Part shown: piece by piece, positions 54,001 through 64,000 of the stretch | Layout of the letters: every line of letters begins with the position of its first letter | Position numbering within the stretch: position 1 is the first letter of the stretch | DNA from: Haematococcus lacustris | Lineage: Eukaryota > Chlorophyta > Chlorophyceae > Chlamydomonadales > Haematococcaceae | Length of the DNA: 64,000 nt | Direction of reading: 5' to 3' | Assembly (NCBI GenBank): GCA_030144725.1 | Contig: JASKMD010000029.1 | Span: forward strand, 1,119,849-1,183,848 | Position numbers and translations under genes: made by a program | Notes under the pieces: generated by a model | Databases searched by the model: none | The model's input: only the letters and a program-made list of their open reading frames with translations | What the model was told of the DNA's origin: nothing

Positions 54001-55747
54001 CCACTGCTGCTGCTCATGTGCCCCTGCCCCGCCTGCAGGACCGACTCCGACACGGCATCTGTGACCATTTGCCTGGGAGAGGCTTGCCCCACCCTGAGCC
54101 CTAGCTTCGCTGAGGCCCTCACCAGCCCGCCCCCTCCCAGGTCCCCTAGAGCCTCGCCCCCCACTGCCGCCTTGGGGAAGGCTCCCCCACCATCACCTCG
54201 CATCCCGAGACCACCACCCTCCTCACCCCCTGCCCAGACAGCCGTTGGTGAGCACCACATCCCTGGTCATGCGAGTCAGCTAGAGCTGCCTGTCAAAACT
54301 GTCATCATCATTACTATCACGACCTGGAAAAGTTGAGAGTAAGGGTGGAGCTGGCCTTGTGGAGGCCCTCCTATGCACTGCTGTGCCTCCAGCCATGGCC
54401 ACTGTCCTTGCTGCCAACCCTGCCAGGTCTGCAGCCTTGGCTCCGTTATTCCTCAACCTCAAGCCAGCTTGCTGTCTCACCTGCCCGCTGCCTGTTGTGG
54501 CCTTGACGTGTTTGCCGGTATCTGCCCTCGTCCCTGCCCATGGCCTTGACCTTTGTGCACGCAACCCTGCATGCCCTCCACCCTACAACACATGAACAAC
54601 GTAACAATGTGGCGTGTGGCGTGTCAGCGCCTTGGCCCTCAACCTAGAGCCTTCATTGCCGTGGAACACTGAGCGTGGACCCCTACAAAACGGTGTTTTT
54701 GTCTGTGTGGAGTTCCCATGCCCATGGAATGCACATGGCATACACATAGCATACACATGGGCATGGACGCCTACCACCTACACTATTGCCTGACCCAGAG
54801 GGCTATGTTGTAGAGTTGGCATGACAAACATGCACTAGTTGTAAGCTGAGAACAGCTCAAAGGGGGGTACACACTGCTGTGCCGCAGCAGGCTGCTGCTG
54901 CTGCTGGGCCTCAGGTGGCTTGTCTCGCACCCGCTTGTACCCCAGCTCAGGGTACTCCTTGCCCTTGGCTGGCAGCTTCCCCTGCTCTGGCCAGTTCCTG
55001 CTGCGAGCCCTGATCAGACCAGACTGCCCCACCCTCTAGGCTGGCTGGCTACCACCATATACATCCACGGCAGTCACATGCAGGCACCTGGGCAGCTGTC
55101 ACGGCCGACTGTCCGGCCTGACCCAGCTGCTGCCGCTGCTGCTGCGGCGGCTGCGGCGGCTGTGGCTGCTCCTCAACGGTGACATGTGCAGATGCCTGTT
55201 TTGTGGGACATACCACGCTGTAGATTCTGGTCAGTGCCATGCTCAGAGCTGCTGTCAGGGCTGCTTCCATGGTTTGATGGCCGCAGGTACTCTTAACCCT
55301 GGCACCACCTCACCAGCTCCTGGAGCAGCTTCAACTCGAACTGGACCTCCTTCACCAGGTCCCAGCCTCCCCACGCAGCTGCCAAGCCCACCACCTCCCA
55401 GCACTCCCTCCCCACCACCTCCCAGCCCTCCCTCCCCACCGCCTCCCAGCCCTCCCTCCCCACCGCCTCCCAGCCCACCCTCCCCACCACCCCCACCCCC
55501 GCCTGGACCGCCCCCACCTGAAGCGCCACACCCTGGACCGCCCCCACCCCTCCCCACCCCGCCGTACACCCCGCCGCCCAGCCCCCTCCCCTCCACCCCC
55601 CGAGCAGCTGCGCCGCCTGATTACATAGTGTTTGGCTCGGCCTTGCTCACCACACCTGAGCTGCCTCGGGGGCCTCCTCTCCCGCGACACCCACGACCCC
55701 CACGATCCCCGGGTCCACCCCGTCCACCTGTCCCCAGGCGGCCATGA
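48011..55747 (+). CDS. Gametolysin-type (peptidase M11) matrix metalloprotease with Pro-rich tail, about 716 aa
   Basis: Twelve exons join in phase: 48,011-48,113; 48,328-48,788; 49,320-49,415; 49,681-49,754; 50,652-50,776; 51,371-51,531; 51,883-52,005; 52,681-52,781; 53,096-53,180; 53,484-53,635; 54,039-54,247; 55,287-55,747 (stop TGA). A second in-frame ATG (48,029, MRWTLVLVTAVLTHSFATA) gives a clean signal peptide and is the likelier start (710 aa). Landmarks are GTLLSLEVHGGQPSFYLR, NIPCSGTK, FYHKVFVLP, SCGFAGLASTGMWG, then STWAHELGHNYWL. The H-E-L-G-H-N-Y motif is an intact zinc site of family M11, which degrades hydroxyproline-rich wall glycoproteins at gamete fusion or hatching. YLDYSCAMSNGG and RCFNAPHLWQVGWF follow as in the family. 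The C-terminus (about 560-716) is Ser-Pro repeats, as in Volvox VMP proteins. Intron 7 starts with GC (CAG|GCAAGG). Intron 11 holds an antisense TnpB/Fanzor-like copy. Confidence 0.93.
51100..51235 (+). repeat. TGCTCATACC and CACCTCCAAA(G)GG tandem repeats in metalloprotease intron 5
   Basis: The first part is the inverse of the 32,265-32,325 block. It is followed by a second short array (CACCTCCAAAGGGCACCTCC-like, about 51,180-51,232). Confidence 0.8.
52130..52320. repeat. GCTGCC/GCCGCT/CTG triplet tract in metalloprotease intron 7
   Basis: Mixed (GCTGCCGCC)n and (CTG)n for about 190 bp. The poly-Ala, poly-Arg and poly-Cys frames on both strands are by-products. Confidence 0.9.
54625..54993 (-). 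mobile_element. TnpB/Fanzor-like repeat, copy F (5' truncated)
   Basis: On the minus strand it encodes WPEQGKLPAKGKEYPELGYK, RVRDKPPEA, poly-Gln, PAAAQ, then CAG instead of the usual TAG, so the frame continues CVPPFELFSAYN to a later TAG. The non-coding tail with TATGCCATGTG-type repeats ends at 54,625 (GGCCAAGGCGCTG). It lies in metalloprotease intron 11, antisense to that gene. The D-R-D block is missing. Confidence 0.72.
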
Positions 55748-56726
55748 GGCGGCTGTGGGAATCGAACCCTTCACCTCTTCCCTGCATTGAGCCAGTTGCC
55801 GCACTCCACGCAGCAGTGCACATGCATAGGAGAGGGGCACATGGCCAGCACCCAGGCCAGGGTAAGGAAGCTTGCAGCCAACCCCACACCCTCCCCTCAT
55901 CTGCAGACTGCATGGCAGTGCGGCAGACCATGGCATGAGGGGGGTGCTGCTGCAGGGCCTGCCCCTGACCTGAGTTGCCCTTGGGTGCCACACCACTGAA
56001 GCAAGGCACATTGGCCGTCACCATTGTCACCTAAGATTGCCGTGTCGTTAGAAAGATGGAGTGTGGTGCATTAGTTACAAGCTTGCATGCAGAACCTTTG
56101 AACTCAGATCAGTCGATGGTGGTGTGGGGTATGGGGTGCATGCCCTGCTGGGTGCTAGATAATGTAGAGAGACTCCCCAGTGCCCTGGCAGCCACTGCCA
56201 CTGCAGTTGGTCCTAGGTACTCACACTCTTAGTTGCATGTCCCTAGATCTGTTGTTGCTGGCATTGCGCATTGCCATCCGTCACTCTCACCACTATCTCC
56301 TTTGTCATCATCTGTTTGTCAGGATGGGCTCACGTGACTGACGTGCTGACGGGTGCCTGTCGTCATGCCCCTCAATCTAATTGACATGGGATGGTGTTGC
56401 TGGGTACTTGGGTAGCCGCCTTTCATCTAGCTGTCTTCTACGTTGAATGCAAGCAATGACTGGAGTGCACCTTGATGAAGTTTTGTGTGATTGCAAGTTG
56501 CTTTGCTTCAACTCCTAAACATGGAAGCCTTGGCTTTTTGAAAGATGCTGCTGCTCTGCCACGTTTTGACCGTCAGGCTGAGTGGCCGCCCGCCTCCCGC
56601 AACCGGATTAGTTCGATATGCCATCAGGCTGCATGGCCGAGTCGAAAAACACACGTGTCGTCATTCTTCTCGACGTCTGAATGCCGCAAGCCTTCATGAC
56701 GCCCACGCCCAGTCCAGTAGGTCACC
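55748..56726. other. Gene-free stretch between metalloprotease and bL17
   Basis: No coding signal. The right part (56,460-56,726) is the upstream region of bL17; its piece around 56,646-56,720 (GCAAGCCTTCATGACGCCCA) resembles 58,150-58,195 downstream of the same gene. Confidence 0.4.
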
Positions 56727-58020
56727 ATGCCGAACTGGCGGGTGTTCAGAAAGCGGGACTGGGCGCGGTTAGGTCGGCCCACCGACCACCGGATGTCCAT
56801 GTTGAAGTGCGTGAATCGAGAGGCCTCAGAGGATGACACCAATGCCGGCGATATCACTTCTAAACCTCACAGTCTGCACTCAACATGCAGGACCATGGCA
56901 TCGCAGTTGATACAACACGAGCGCATTTGCACATCCCTCAGCAACGCCAAAGCATTGCAGCGATATGCTGAGAGGATTGTGACGCTTGGCAAACGAGTAA
57001 GACCAGTCACAGCTGCCCTGGCAGAACACAGCAAGGCTGCACACCCACAGCCAGGCTCTTGCTCAGCTACTACCTCCCTGCCTCATTGTGTACGATAGGA
57101 TAGGTTAGTTACCGTGCTCACGCCATCAGCCGCAGCTCTGCTAGACTGCCCCTTCCTCCAGGGGCTTGGGGCTTTCTGCAGCGGTCAAGAATGACGTGCC
57201 GCTGGTGTAGGGCACCCGCTATGCCTACGACCTTGCCAAAGGGCGTCTGCGAGACGAGCGTGAGGCGCACAAGGTGTTCACCACGCTGGCCCTGAGGTAC
57301 CGGGACAGGGAGGGCGGCTACACACGGGTGGTGCAGGCGGGCTTCAGGGACAGGGACGCCGTCCCCATGGCCTACATAGAGTGAGTAGCAGCAGCTGGGG
57401 CAGCAGCAGCAGCGGCAGCAGCGGCAGCAGCGGCAGCAGCGGCAGCAGCGGCAGCAGCGGCAGCAGCGGCAGCAGCGGCAGCAGCGGCAGCGGCAGCAGG
57501 GCCAGCGGCAGCAGCAGTGAAGGCAGCGAAGGCAGCAGAGGCCGGGCAGGGCAGCAAGCAGCTGCAGTGGTGTTTTGGCGTTGCCAGGCCTTTTCTTTCT
57601 GGGTTTCCCTAGGTCTTTCTATATCTTTCTCGAACGTGTGAGGGTGGGCATCCCTTGGCTGCAGCATATTCTTTCAGTTCAGAGTTGTGTAAGTACAAGG
57701 ACATGAGCCCGTATGCAGGTCAGCGCCATGTGTATGTCATTGGCACAGCATGTGAGAGTGACCTCTGGCAAGCAATGAGTATGAGGAGTGATGGCGCTCA
57801 CTCCAAAGCCCACCTGTCATGTTGGTACCTGGAATGCTGTTCCCTGTCATGTGCCCTCCTCTGTGCTTCTGGCCACAGGCTGGTGGATCGCGAGGGCGAG
57901 CTGCGGCCCGCCGCCCCACCTCAACACATCAGCCCCTTGCTGCCTTTAGCAGCGCAGGCTTACCTGCGGCAACAGCACCAGCTGCAGCAGGCACAGCAGC
58001 AGCAACAGCTGCAACAATGA
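56727..58020 (+). CDS. Ribosomal protein bL17, mitochondrial type, complete, 165 aa
   Basis: Four exons join in phase: 56,727-56,806, 56,891-56,996, 57,211-57,380 and 57,879-58,020 (stop TGA). The protein reads RLGRPTDHRMSML, then TMASQLIQHERICTSLSNAK, AERIVTLGKR, EAHKVFTTLALRYRDREGGY, PMAYIE and LVDREGELR, followed by a Gln-rich end. bL17 lies near the peptide exit tunnel of bacterial-type large subunits. The PMAYIE-(L/F)-(V/I)-DRE ending matches plant mitochondrial L17 rather than the plastid form, and there is no long transit peptide. The start fits the family, whose members begin a few residues before the (K/R)LGRPTxHR motif. Intron 2's acceptor (GGTGTAG) is weak but keeps family spacing. 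Intron 3 holds a (GGCAGCAGC)n array. The poly-Gln tail is specific to this genome. Confidence 0.96.
57395..57520 (+). repeat. 9-bp GGCAGCAGC tandem repeat
   Basis: About 11 near-perfect units sit at the 5' end of bL17 intron 3, 14 bases after the donor. Ser/Gly, Ala and Leu frames across it are by-products. Confidence 0.95.
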
Positions 58021-60180
58021 CAGCAGCGGTGGGCTCCAGCAGCAGCAGCAGCAGCAGGAGCAGCAGCGACTGTGGCAGAAGCAGCTGGTGAGAGCAGCAG
58101 CAGCTACCACCATTCAGCGGGGCCTGGGAGTGAAGTCATTGCTGTGTCCTGCCATCCACACGTGTCGTCGCAAGCTTTCATGACGCCCACACCCAACCCT
58201 TCAACCCACACTGGAGCTCACTGACCACCCAGGGACCGTGCAGCTGGGTCCTGGGAGGCTGGAGCCTGCCTTGCAGCCAGCAGTTCTCCCAGCCTTGCAT
58301 GCCTTGCATGCCTGCATAGCTGACCTCAGCCAGTGCCATGGGCCACAGGCTGCTGCTCCTCCGCACCAGCTGGTCCCTCGCAGTCCTCAGGCTTCCACAG
58401 GCCAATGCCATGCTACCAGGGGGTGGAGAGGAGGGCGGTGATGTGCTTCAGGCCCTCAGGGACCGTCACCGCTCACCAAGGGAGCAGGCAGCTGGGTACA
58501 CGGAGTCAGTAACCTGCCTCACAGCCGGCACCCTGCAGCCCTACAGATGCTTCCTTGGCTAATTAGAACAACCCAAGACTGAGACTCAGAGCAATCCACA
58601 TATAGAATGTACCGAAACAGGATCTGTAGCTTCCTTTTCTGTTAATGCAGGTTCGTGGGGCCGTGTCGCATGACCGACATGTAGCAGAGACTGTTGTTCT
58701 TCTTCGCTCACCAGCCCAGCCCAGCCTTGTCCGGCTTAGCCCGCCCTGACTACAGATTTCAACAGATGATGATGGGGTCAGCCCAGCTCAACGAGCCAGC
58801 TCTGCCCATAGCTAAATGATTACTGCACACATGTCATGGCGGTCTGCGCTGTAGCTGTGGCTTTCTCTACTTTTGATTGCCTTGCATGTTTTGTGCTCTT
58901 TGCCGAACGACAGGCTGCATCATTTCATCGCCTCTCCTGTCTAGTGCCTAATGTGTCTAATGCCATGCGCCCTGCCTCCTAGCCTGCAGACAGGGGTCGC
59001 ACTATGGCCACGTCGGGCTGGTCATGTACGTTGACTGTCATGCCAGGTCAACGCCATCTTATTCAACACGGAATGAGCGCTGCCGCTGGCCAAAAATGTA
59101 GTCGCAAGCAGACGACCCGGCGATGGCAAACCTAAGGCTTCCCGAGGCTGTCTTGCTGAGGCTTCCACCAAGGGGAGGTGCTTTTGAGGCTGTCTTGATA
59201 AGGCCTGCTCAGCTTCCTGGCATGCCATGCCACCAAGGGGCGGTGAGAGGGCTGGTGATGTGCTTCAGGCCCTGAGGGTCCGTCACTGCTCACCAAGGGA
59301 GCAGGCAGCTGGGTGCACTGAGCCAGGAGCCTGCCTCACAGCCGGCACCTTGAATACACACCTGCAGCCCTCCCTGATGCTGCCTTGGCTAGCCCACTGA
59401 TGCTGCCTTGGCAAGGGCCATGGACTGGGCCAGGCGGCTGCTCCTCTGCAACCCCTTGATGATGGGGCCGGAATCAGAGTGCTGGTATCAGAGTGTGTGC
59501 TTGACCTTGTTATGGAAATGCCTGCATGGCGTGACTTGCATGGCCAGGGACCCGCTATCCGGGGACAAGTGCTGCTGCTACAGCTCGGCCTGCTTGGTGC
59601 GTTACAGCTCCAGCTGGTGCGCCACGTCCTAGCCCCTGGGACCTGGCTCTGGCCCGCAACCACTGCTGCACACTGCCACTGTCACAAGGGCCCCAGGGGC
59701 TGCAGGCTGCAGGAGTTGGAAGCCAGCAGCGGGCCCACCCTGGCTGAGGCATGGCTGGGCGCATGAGTCTGGAGTGGTGGGGGTGGGCAGGCTGGGCAGT
59801 GGGCTGTCTCGTGCAGGGTGTGCTGCACAGCTGTGTTGGTCGTGACAGCGGCAGATATACATATTATAGCAGATGATGATGGGGTTAGCCCAGCTCTGCA
59901 CCAAGCCAGCCCTGCCCCAGAGCTAAAAGATCCCTGCAACAGGCTCAATGAAGAGCACTTTAATGTGTGCGCCAGGGCCTTCCACACTGTCACACATGGT
60001 GTGGCAGGTTTCCCATACCACGAGGCCATTGGGGTGGGCTGGATGCTGCCTACAAGAAGGGGCGCTATGGTGTGAAAGCTGGCTGTCGGGGGGGGACTGG
60101 TGTTGGACTGGTAGTGATGATGGTAACAGACAGTTATGATGGATATTCATTGTTTATTGCTGCCTGTAACCACTTTGCTT
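58021..60180. other. Gene-free, duplicated repeat DNA
   Basis: 58,418-58,545 is repeated at 59,222-59,370 (shared CACCAAGGGAGCAGGCAGCT and CTGCCTCACAGCCGGCACC). 59,030-59,125 is repeated at 60,925-61,025 (shared TGTCATGCCAGGTCAACGCC and GAGCGCTGCC). ACCCGGCGAT near 59,115 also resembles 18,697, just before AP2S1. No protein family was recognised. Confidence 0.6.
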
Positions 60181-60189
60181 TCTGCCAGG

Positions 60190-60790
60190 CCAGCTGGAGT
60201 CAGGCCAGCTGGAGTGCTCAGTTCCAGCTTGCCGCCAGAGAGCTGATGGGGGGTGAGTTTACCTTGAGCCCGGACATGGTCCTAGGCACCAAGGCTATGG
60301 AAGTCAAGTGGCTCGAGAGGTGGAGGAGGCGTTGGGTTGGGTTTGAGGGAGACCCTAGACTGCCTGAGACGGCATGGTTCAGGCATGGGGAAGGCATTGG
60401 CATCAACCACATGGAAACACACCTGCTGAACAGACAGCTCTCTAAAGAAGTTCGCACTAGATTGACTAGGTTCAGGTTAGGCAACAGCGGTTTGAGGATG
60501 GAGAAGGCTCGGTTGGAGGGGGTATCTTTCATTGATCGCACATGCACAAGATGCACAGAGGGGGTAGTAGATGAAGCCATGCATTTCATCTTTAAGTGCA
60601 CTGCCACGAGATCCATCAGGCAGCAGGCGGAGTTTGCCATGACTTTCCAGAACAATAATGAGCACTCGCATGACTTCATGTTGAGCCCATGTGCACCTTT
60701 GTTTGTGCACCTTGCTTTGAAGTGCGTTACAGAAAGTCCCGAACCCCTAGAGGGGGAGGGCGGCCAAGCAGCCTAACGGCTGACGGCTTA
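60190..60790 (+). mobile_element. 5'-truncated non-LTR retrotransposon (C-terminal end of the reverse-transcriptase ORF)
   Basis: The open frame ends at 60,776 and contains EVRTRLTRFRLGNSGLRMEK, then RTCTRCTEGVVDEAMHFIFK and CTATRSIRQQAEF. Lxx-FR-x-G...R-x-C-x-x-C...D-E-x-H-F-x-F-x-C is the zinc-knuckle end of LINE-type pol proteins. No reverse transcriptase or endonuclease domain precedes it, so it is a dead-on-arrival copy. After the stop the sequence continues about 40 bases (GACGGCTTAGGCGGTGTAAG) into what is probably the 3' UTR. Confidence 0.82.
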
Positions 60791-62303
60791 GGCGGTGTAA
60801 GCCACCTATCTCTTTCTGCTTGTGTGCATGCGTCCACTGTCCAATGTGCTCACTGTGTTCACACCATGCGACCTCCCAGCCCACACACAAGGGTCACACT
60901 CTGCCCACACCGGGCTTGTCAAATTGGTGGACTGTCATGCCAGGTCAACGCCATCTTTCAATGGCACGGAACGAGCGCTGCCACTGGCGAAAACTGTATT
61001 CGCAAGCAGGCGACTCGGCAAAGGCAATCAGGAATTCAATTGCAGCAGCTAAAGTGTAGAAAGTCCCAACAGCATTCGTGCTCGCGGTCAGAGATGAGCT
61101 GCACAGTTAGGCGCCAGTTAGGCGCCCTGGGCCAGCTGGGGTGGGAAACCAGCCATGGCATTGCAGTTATTGAATGAGGGCAACTTACTGCATCCAACCA
61201 AGCAGCAGTCCATTGTAAGCCCCTGACAACACAATGAGCCTGAAGCTGTGCAGCAATACCTGAGTACTTGCAGCAGCTGTGCCGGAGCATCTGAGAGCCA
61301 TGCTTAGCCCACCAACCAGCCATAGCCAGGGAGTAGGGCACCTCCCTGCCCTAGTGGTGTGCCTTGTTGTGCCCCACACTGCGGTGCAGCTGGCCTGCTG
61401 CTGGCAGTGCTGAGCGCACTAGCAAGGCTCCCTAGCTGCCATTGTGCCATGATGTGCCTCACGCAGCAATGCAGCTGGCATGCTGCTGGCCATGCTGGGT
61501 ACACACTGAGAATCAGGCCATGCAAGACCCATGCGGGGCACTGGCTCCCTTCCCTTCCCCTCCCTCTCAAATGCTGCTGGGGTTTTGCCTTTCCATCCAT
61601 GCAATGCAGTTGCAGCGAATTGGTGCATGCAAGGTTAGAATGCATGGCTAGGATGCATGGCAGGAGCTGGCCCTTTACCATGGCTGGCTGGGCCCATGTC
61701 TGCAGCCTTGCCGCTAGCAATGGGTCCACTTGACATGGAACGCCCTCTGGGCTAGTTTGACAATCTTGCGAATGCTGGACACAAAGCGGCTGACATGACG
61801 GTCTCCGCGTTTCCCATGAATGGCCCGTTCCTGGCCAGAGGTGCCACCAGCAGCAGCAGCAGTATCAAGCACAGCAGCAATAGGCATTCCAGTACAAGTG
61901 CCAATTGTAGCAGCAGCATGTGGAGCAGTCCAGTGATACAGGTGACAGCACTGGTAACGTGCACAGCAGCCGCTAGAGCCCCTGTGATGAAGGTGCCCTG
62001 CTGCACCTCCCAGCCCTCAGCTGACAGTGCAGCGTATACATCACGTGCAGGGAAGCAACCACAGCATGGCCTTATCTGACTTAGCCTGACCATCTGACCC
62101 ACCCAGCAAGAGCTGGACGCCAACAGTGGCGACGCATGCAGTAGGCAAAGCTGTGACAGCAGGACGGGCTGCACATGCTGTTGCAAGCTTGTGGTGTCAG
62201 CAGGGGCGGCAGTGGTGGTCGCGCATGCAGCAGGCAAAGCAATGGGAGCAGAAGGCAAAGCAATGGCAGTAGCAGGCAAAGCGGTGGCAGCAGCAGGCCT
62301 TGC
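60791..62303. other. Gene-free stretch left of the helicase exons
   Basis: Contains the second copy of the 59-kb repeat (60,925-61,025). At 61,370-61,500 GTTGTGCC(C/A)(C/T)... CAGCTGGC(C/A)TGCTGCTGGC-like sequence is duplicated. A degenerate CAGGCAAAGC(A/G)(A/G)TGG tandem repeat lies at 62,226-62,300, in the helicase intron. Further C-terminal helicase exons may be hidden at 61,750-62,100, but none could be fixed. Confidence 0.4.
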
Positions 62304-63177
62304 CTGGGCCGTGAGTAAGTACAGGCTTTGCTTTGCGCGAGTGCAGCCCACGTAAGCCAGCCGCTTCTCCTCATCCAGTGCTCCCTGGACATTCTGATGC
62401 ATGGAGGAGGGCAGCAGGTCCTCCTCTAAGCCCAACACAAACACCACCTGCATCGGGGACGACCAACACGACTCATGACAACAGAATCGCGGGCAGTAGC
62501 AACTGCAGCAGCAAAGGCAGCAGGAACAGCAGTAGCGGCAAAGGCAGCAGCAGAAGAAAAAGATCTCCACCCTCACTCTCCCTGCCGTCAAAGAACCTCC
62601 ATCCCTGCCGCTGCAGCAGTTCTCTCCCTCCAGGCATAGCCCACCTCGTACTCCATTCCCTTGGAAGAGTGCAGCGTCATGAGCTGGACCTGTTCGCCAG
62701 GGTTTTGCTTGGTCCGGCCCTTAGAGCCTTTTGGCTCCTCGCTGCTCTCAGGCTGGTCATCATGCAGCAGCTGGGCATGCTCCAGGAACGCCCTCAGCAT
62801 AGGCAGGCTAGGGTCACAGGGCGAGCTGCTGATGTCAGAGGCCCCTGGGCTGCTGCTGTGGAGGCTGTTGAGGCTGTCATTAAGGCTACTGGTGCTGTCA
62901 TCATAGTCCAAGGTGGGTGTGGCTGCAAGCCATGCAGAGGGGGTGCTGCACAGCCGCTTCAGCTGGTCAATGCGCTCCAGTCTACCACCTGTAGGGGGCC
63001 AGCAGCAGCAGCAGTGGCAGCAACAAGAGTGGCAGCAGCAGCAGCAGCAGCAGCAGGCGCATCTGATCTCACCTTCGTCATCACAGTAAGCGGCGTAGCG
63101 TGCCCCCAGCATGGCCACATCCACAGCAGCCTGGTCAGCATCACCAGAGCACCCCACGTCAGTGTCAACATCGCGAC
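62304..63177 (-). CDS. UvrD/PcrA-type superfamily 1 DNA helicase, C-terminal exons only
   Basis: Three exons join in phase: 63,177-63,073, 62,988-62,645 and 62,447-62,304. They encode QVQLMTLHSSKGMEYE then VVFVLGLEEDLLPSS and EEKRLAYVGCTRAKQSLYLL. T-(L/V)-H-x-(S/A)-K-G-x-E is motif V and E-E-x-R-L-x-Y-V-(G/A)-x-T-R-A-(K/R) is motif VI of UvrD/Rep/PcrA/Srs2 helicases, which contact ATP (the motif VI Arg) and single-stranded DNA. The Walker motifs and motifs Ia-IV belong to exons further right, beyond or near the window edge. A Ser/Asp-rich insert precedes motif V. The last donor is GC (CAG|GCAAGG). The 5' boundary at 63,177 is tentative. It probably acts in nuclear or organellar repair and recombination, like plant SRS2-type helicases. 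Confidence 0.85.
63003..63058. repeat. CAG/AGC triplet tract in helicase intron
   Basis: (CAG)n interrupted by TGGCAGCAACAAGAG lies between the two upstream helicase exons. Confidence 0.9.
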
Positions 63178-64000
63178 CTCAGGCTGGGCGGTCAGGGCAC
63201 TGAGGTGGAAGGGGGCGGGTGGTGGGCAGCAAGCTGCATGTGGACCAGCTTGAGAAGCAACCCAGGCAGGCATGTGGCCCTGCCATGGTCATCACCATCA
63301 CGGTGAATGTCATCATCGACATCATCATCGTGTGCCTCTGCCACGGTCATAATCATTGCCCAGGTTGGGTTGGATGGCGATAACAGAAAAAAAGGATAGG
63401 GGGCTGTGGGCAGCCGCATGTGTGGCACGCCTCCCAGACGCAAGACATACGTCGTCGTGCTATCAGCCTTCCCCGCCATCAGCAAGTACGTTAGCTGAAC
63501 ATCGACAATGACCCCGCTCAGCCCCTGCTGTGCACAAGGTGCTGCCATAGTGCTAGCAACATGCCACCATTGACAGCTGGCATACGCCATGCAGTGCCAA
63601 TATGAAAGCTAGCATGTGCAAATGTCCATGTGCCATGCAGTGCCTTAGTGGAAGCTAGCATCGTGCAGAAAGCCGGGACAGGAGATGAAGGAGGGAGACA
63701 TGAGGTCTGGTGTATAGTTCTATCAGGGCAACAGACCCCAGAGCCCTAATCCCAACCCTGACCCTGACCCCAACTGCACAGTGGGCGGCTTCACAGTAGG
63801 CGACTGTACCTGTAGGTGTCTGTTAGCATGCCAGAGTGTGTGATCTGTCATGAACTTGCAGTGGGTGCCCCCCAGACCATTATTCCATAAACAGCTGATT
63901 ATGACTTAACATCACAGTTCACAGTTATGAAAGCTGATTGTGCATCCTCTATGCCACCAGTGGGCTGGGGCAGTGCTCCTCAGCCTCAACACTGTGTGGG
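63178..64000. other. Gene-free stretch to the window end
   Basis: Probably a helicase intron. It contains a CATCATCGACATCATCATCG microsatellite near 63,308-63,330 and CCTAATCCCAACCCTGACCC repeats near 63,745-63,770. TATGAAAGCTAGCAT.GTGC...GCCATGCAGTGCC is duplicated at about 63,590-63,670. No helicase motif was seen. Confidence 0.4.

Noticed and set aside
57372..57667. Ala/Leu/Ser-Gly ORFs over bL17 intron 3
   Set aside because: They come from the GGCAGCAGC tandem repeat between two supported bL17 exons.
61752..62303. Extension of the helicase frame through 61,752-62,303
   Set aside because: After LLTAQ the frame becomes Ala/Pro/Leu low-complexity over a tandem repeat and a GC donor is available at 62,303; it is treated as intron read-through.

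Overview
The window looks like nuclear DNA of a chlamydomonadalean green alga. The evidence is: many short spliced exons with GT-AG introns and GC-rich third codon positions; a gametolysin-type M11 metalloprotease; very long Ser-Pro-Pro-Pro-Pro hydroxyproline-rich repeats; dense CAG/CTG tracts; and a repeat family coding for a TnpB/Fanzor-like C-terminus ending in poly-Gln, which I associate from memory with Haematococcus-type genomes. The genus is an inference. I found no bacterial operons, CRISPR arrays, rRNA or convincing tRNA genes.

Layout. 1-2,547 (+): 3' part of an RS-rich, splicing-type protein gene. 2,548-4,121: no gene seen. 4,122-15,302 (-): a seven-exon gene for a giant cell-surface protein of about 2,946 aa (signal peptide, Cys-rich ectodomain, a 7.2-kb array of 36-bp Pro-rich repeats, one membrane span, short tail). 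15,303-18,700: repeat-rich DNA with a 200-bp palindrome and one possible small exon. 18,729-19,993 (+): AP-2 clathrin adaptor sigma subunit, complete. 19,994-22,047: repeats, including a reverse-oriented TnpB/Fanzor-like fragment. 22,048-24,245: a 2.2-kb DNA transposon with perfect terminal inverted repeats. 24,283-25,877 (-): a complete ProRS-associated (YbaK-type) editing-domain protein. 26,213-30,773: repeats and transposon-like ORFs. 30,774-43,439 (-): a complete 14-exon F-box/leucine-rich-repeat protein (1,448 aa) whose introns hold four TnpB/Fanzor-like fragments, all antisense to it. 43,440-46,683: hairpin and transposon-like ORF. 46,684-47,304 (-): small hypothetical gene. 48,011-55,747 (+): a complete 12-exon gametolysin-type metalloprotease (716 aa) with a Pro-rich tail. 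56,727-58,020 (+): mitochondrial-type ribosomal protein bL17, complete. 58,021-62,303: repeats and a 5'-truncated non-LTR retrotransposon. 62,304-63,177 (-): C-terminal exons of a UvrD/PcrA-type helicase; the rest lies outside the window or was not recognised.

Gene models were built by hand: each junction was chosen so that GT(or GC)-AG boundaries, reading phase and family similarity agree. The exon sums of the HRGP, AP2S1, PRORSD1, F-box/LRR, metalloprotease and bL17 genes divide exactly by three. The genes do not form one pathway. The HRGP and the metalloprotease plausibly meet at the cell wall (matrix polymer and matrix protease); the others are housekeeping.

The most striking unexplained element is the six-copy family coding for a RuvC-III/zinc-finger-like tail (D-R-D-x-N-A-A/T-L-N-M) followed by about 250 bp of conserved non-coding DNA ending at a fixed point (GGCCAAGGTGCTG). 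That layout resembles the 3' end of TnpB/Fanzor genes, where a guide RNA scaffold is encoded. One copy is flanked by a perfect 18-bp direct repeat, and another is fused to a 56-bp copy of metalloprotease exon 2.
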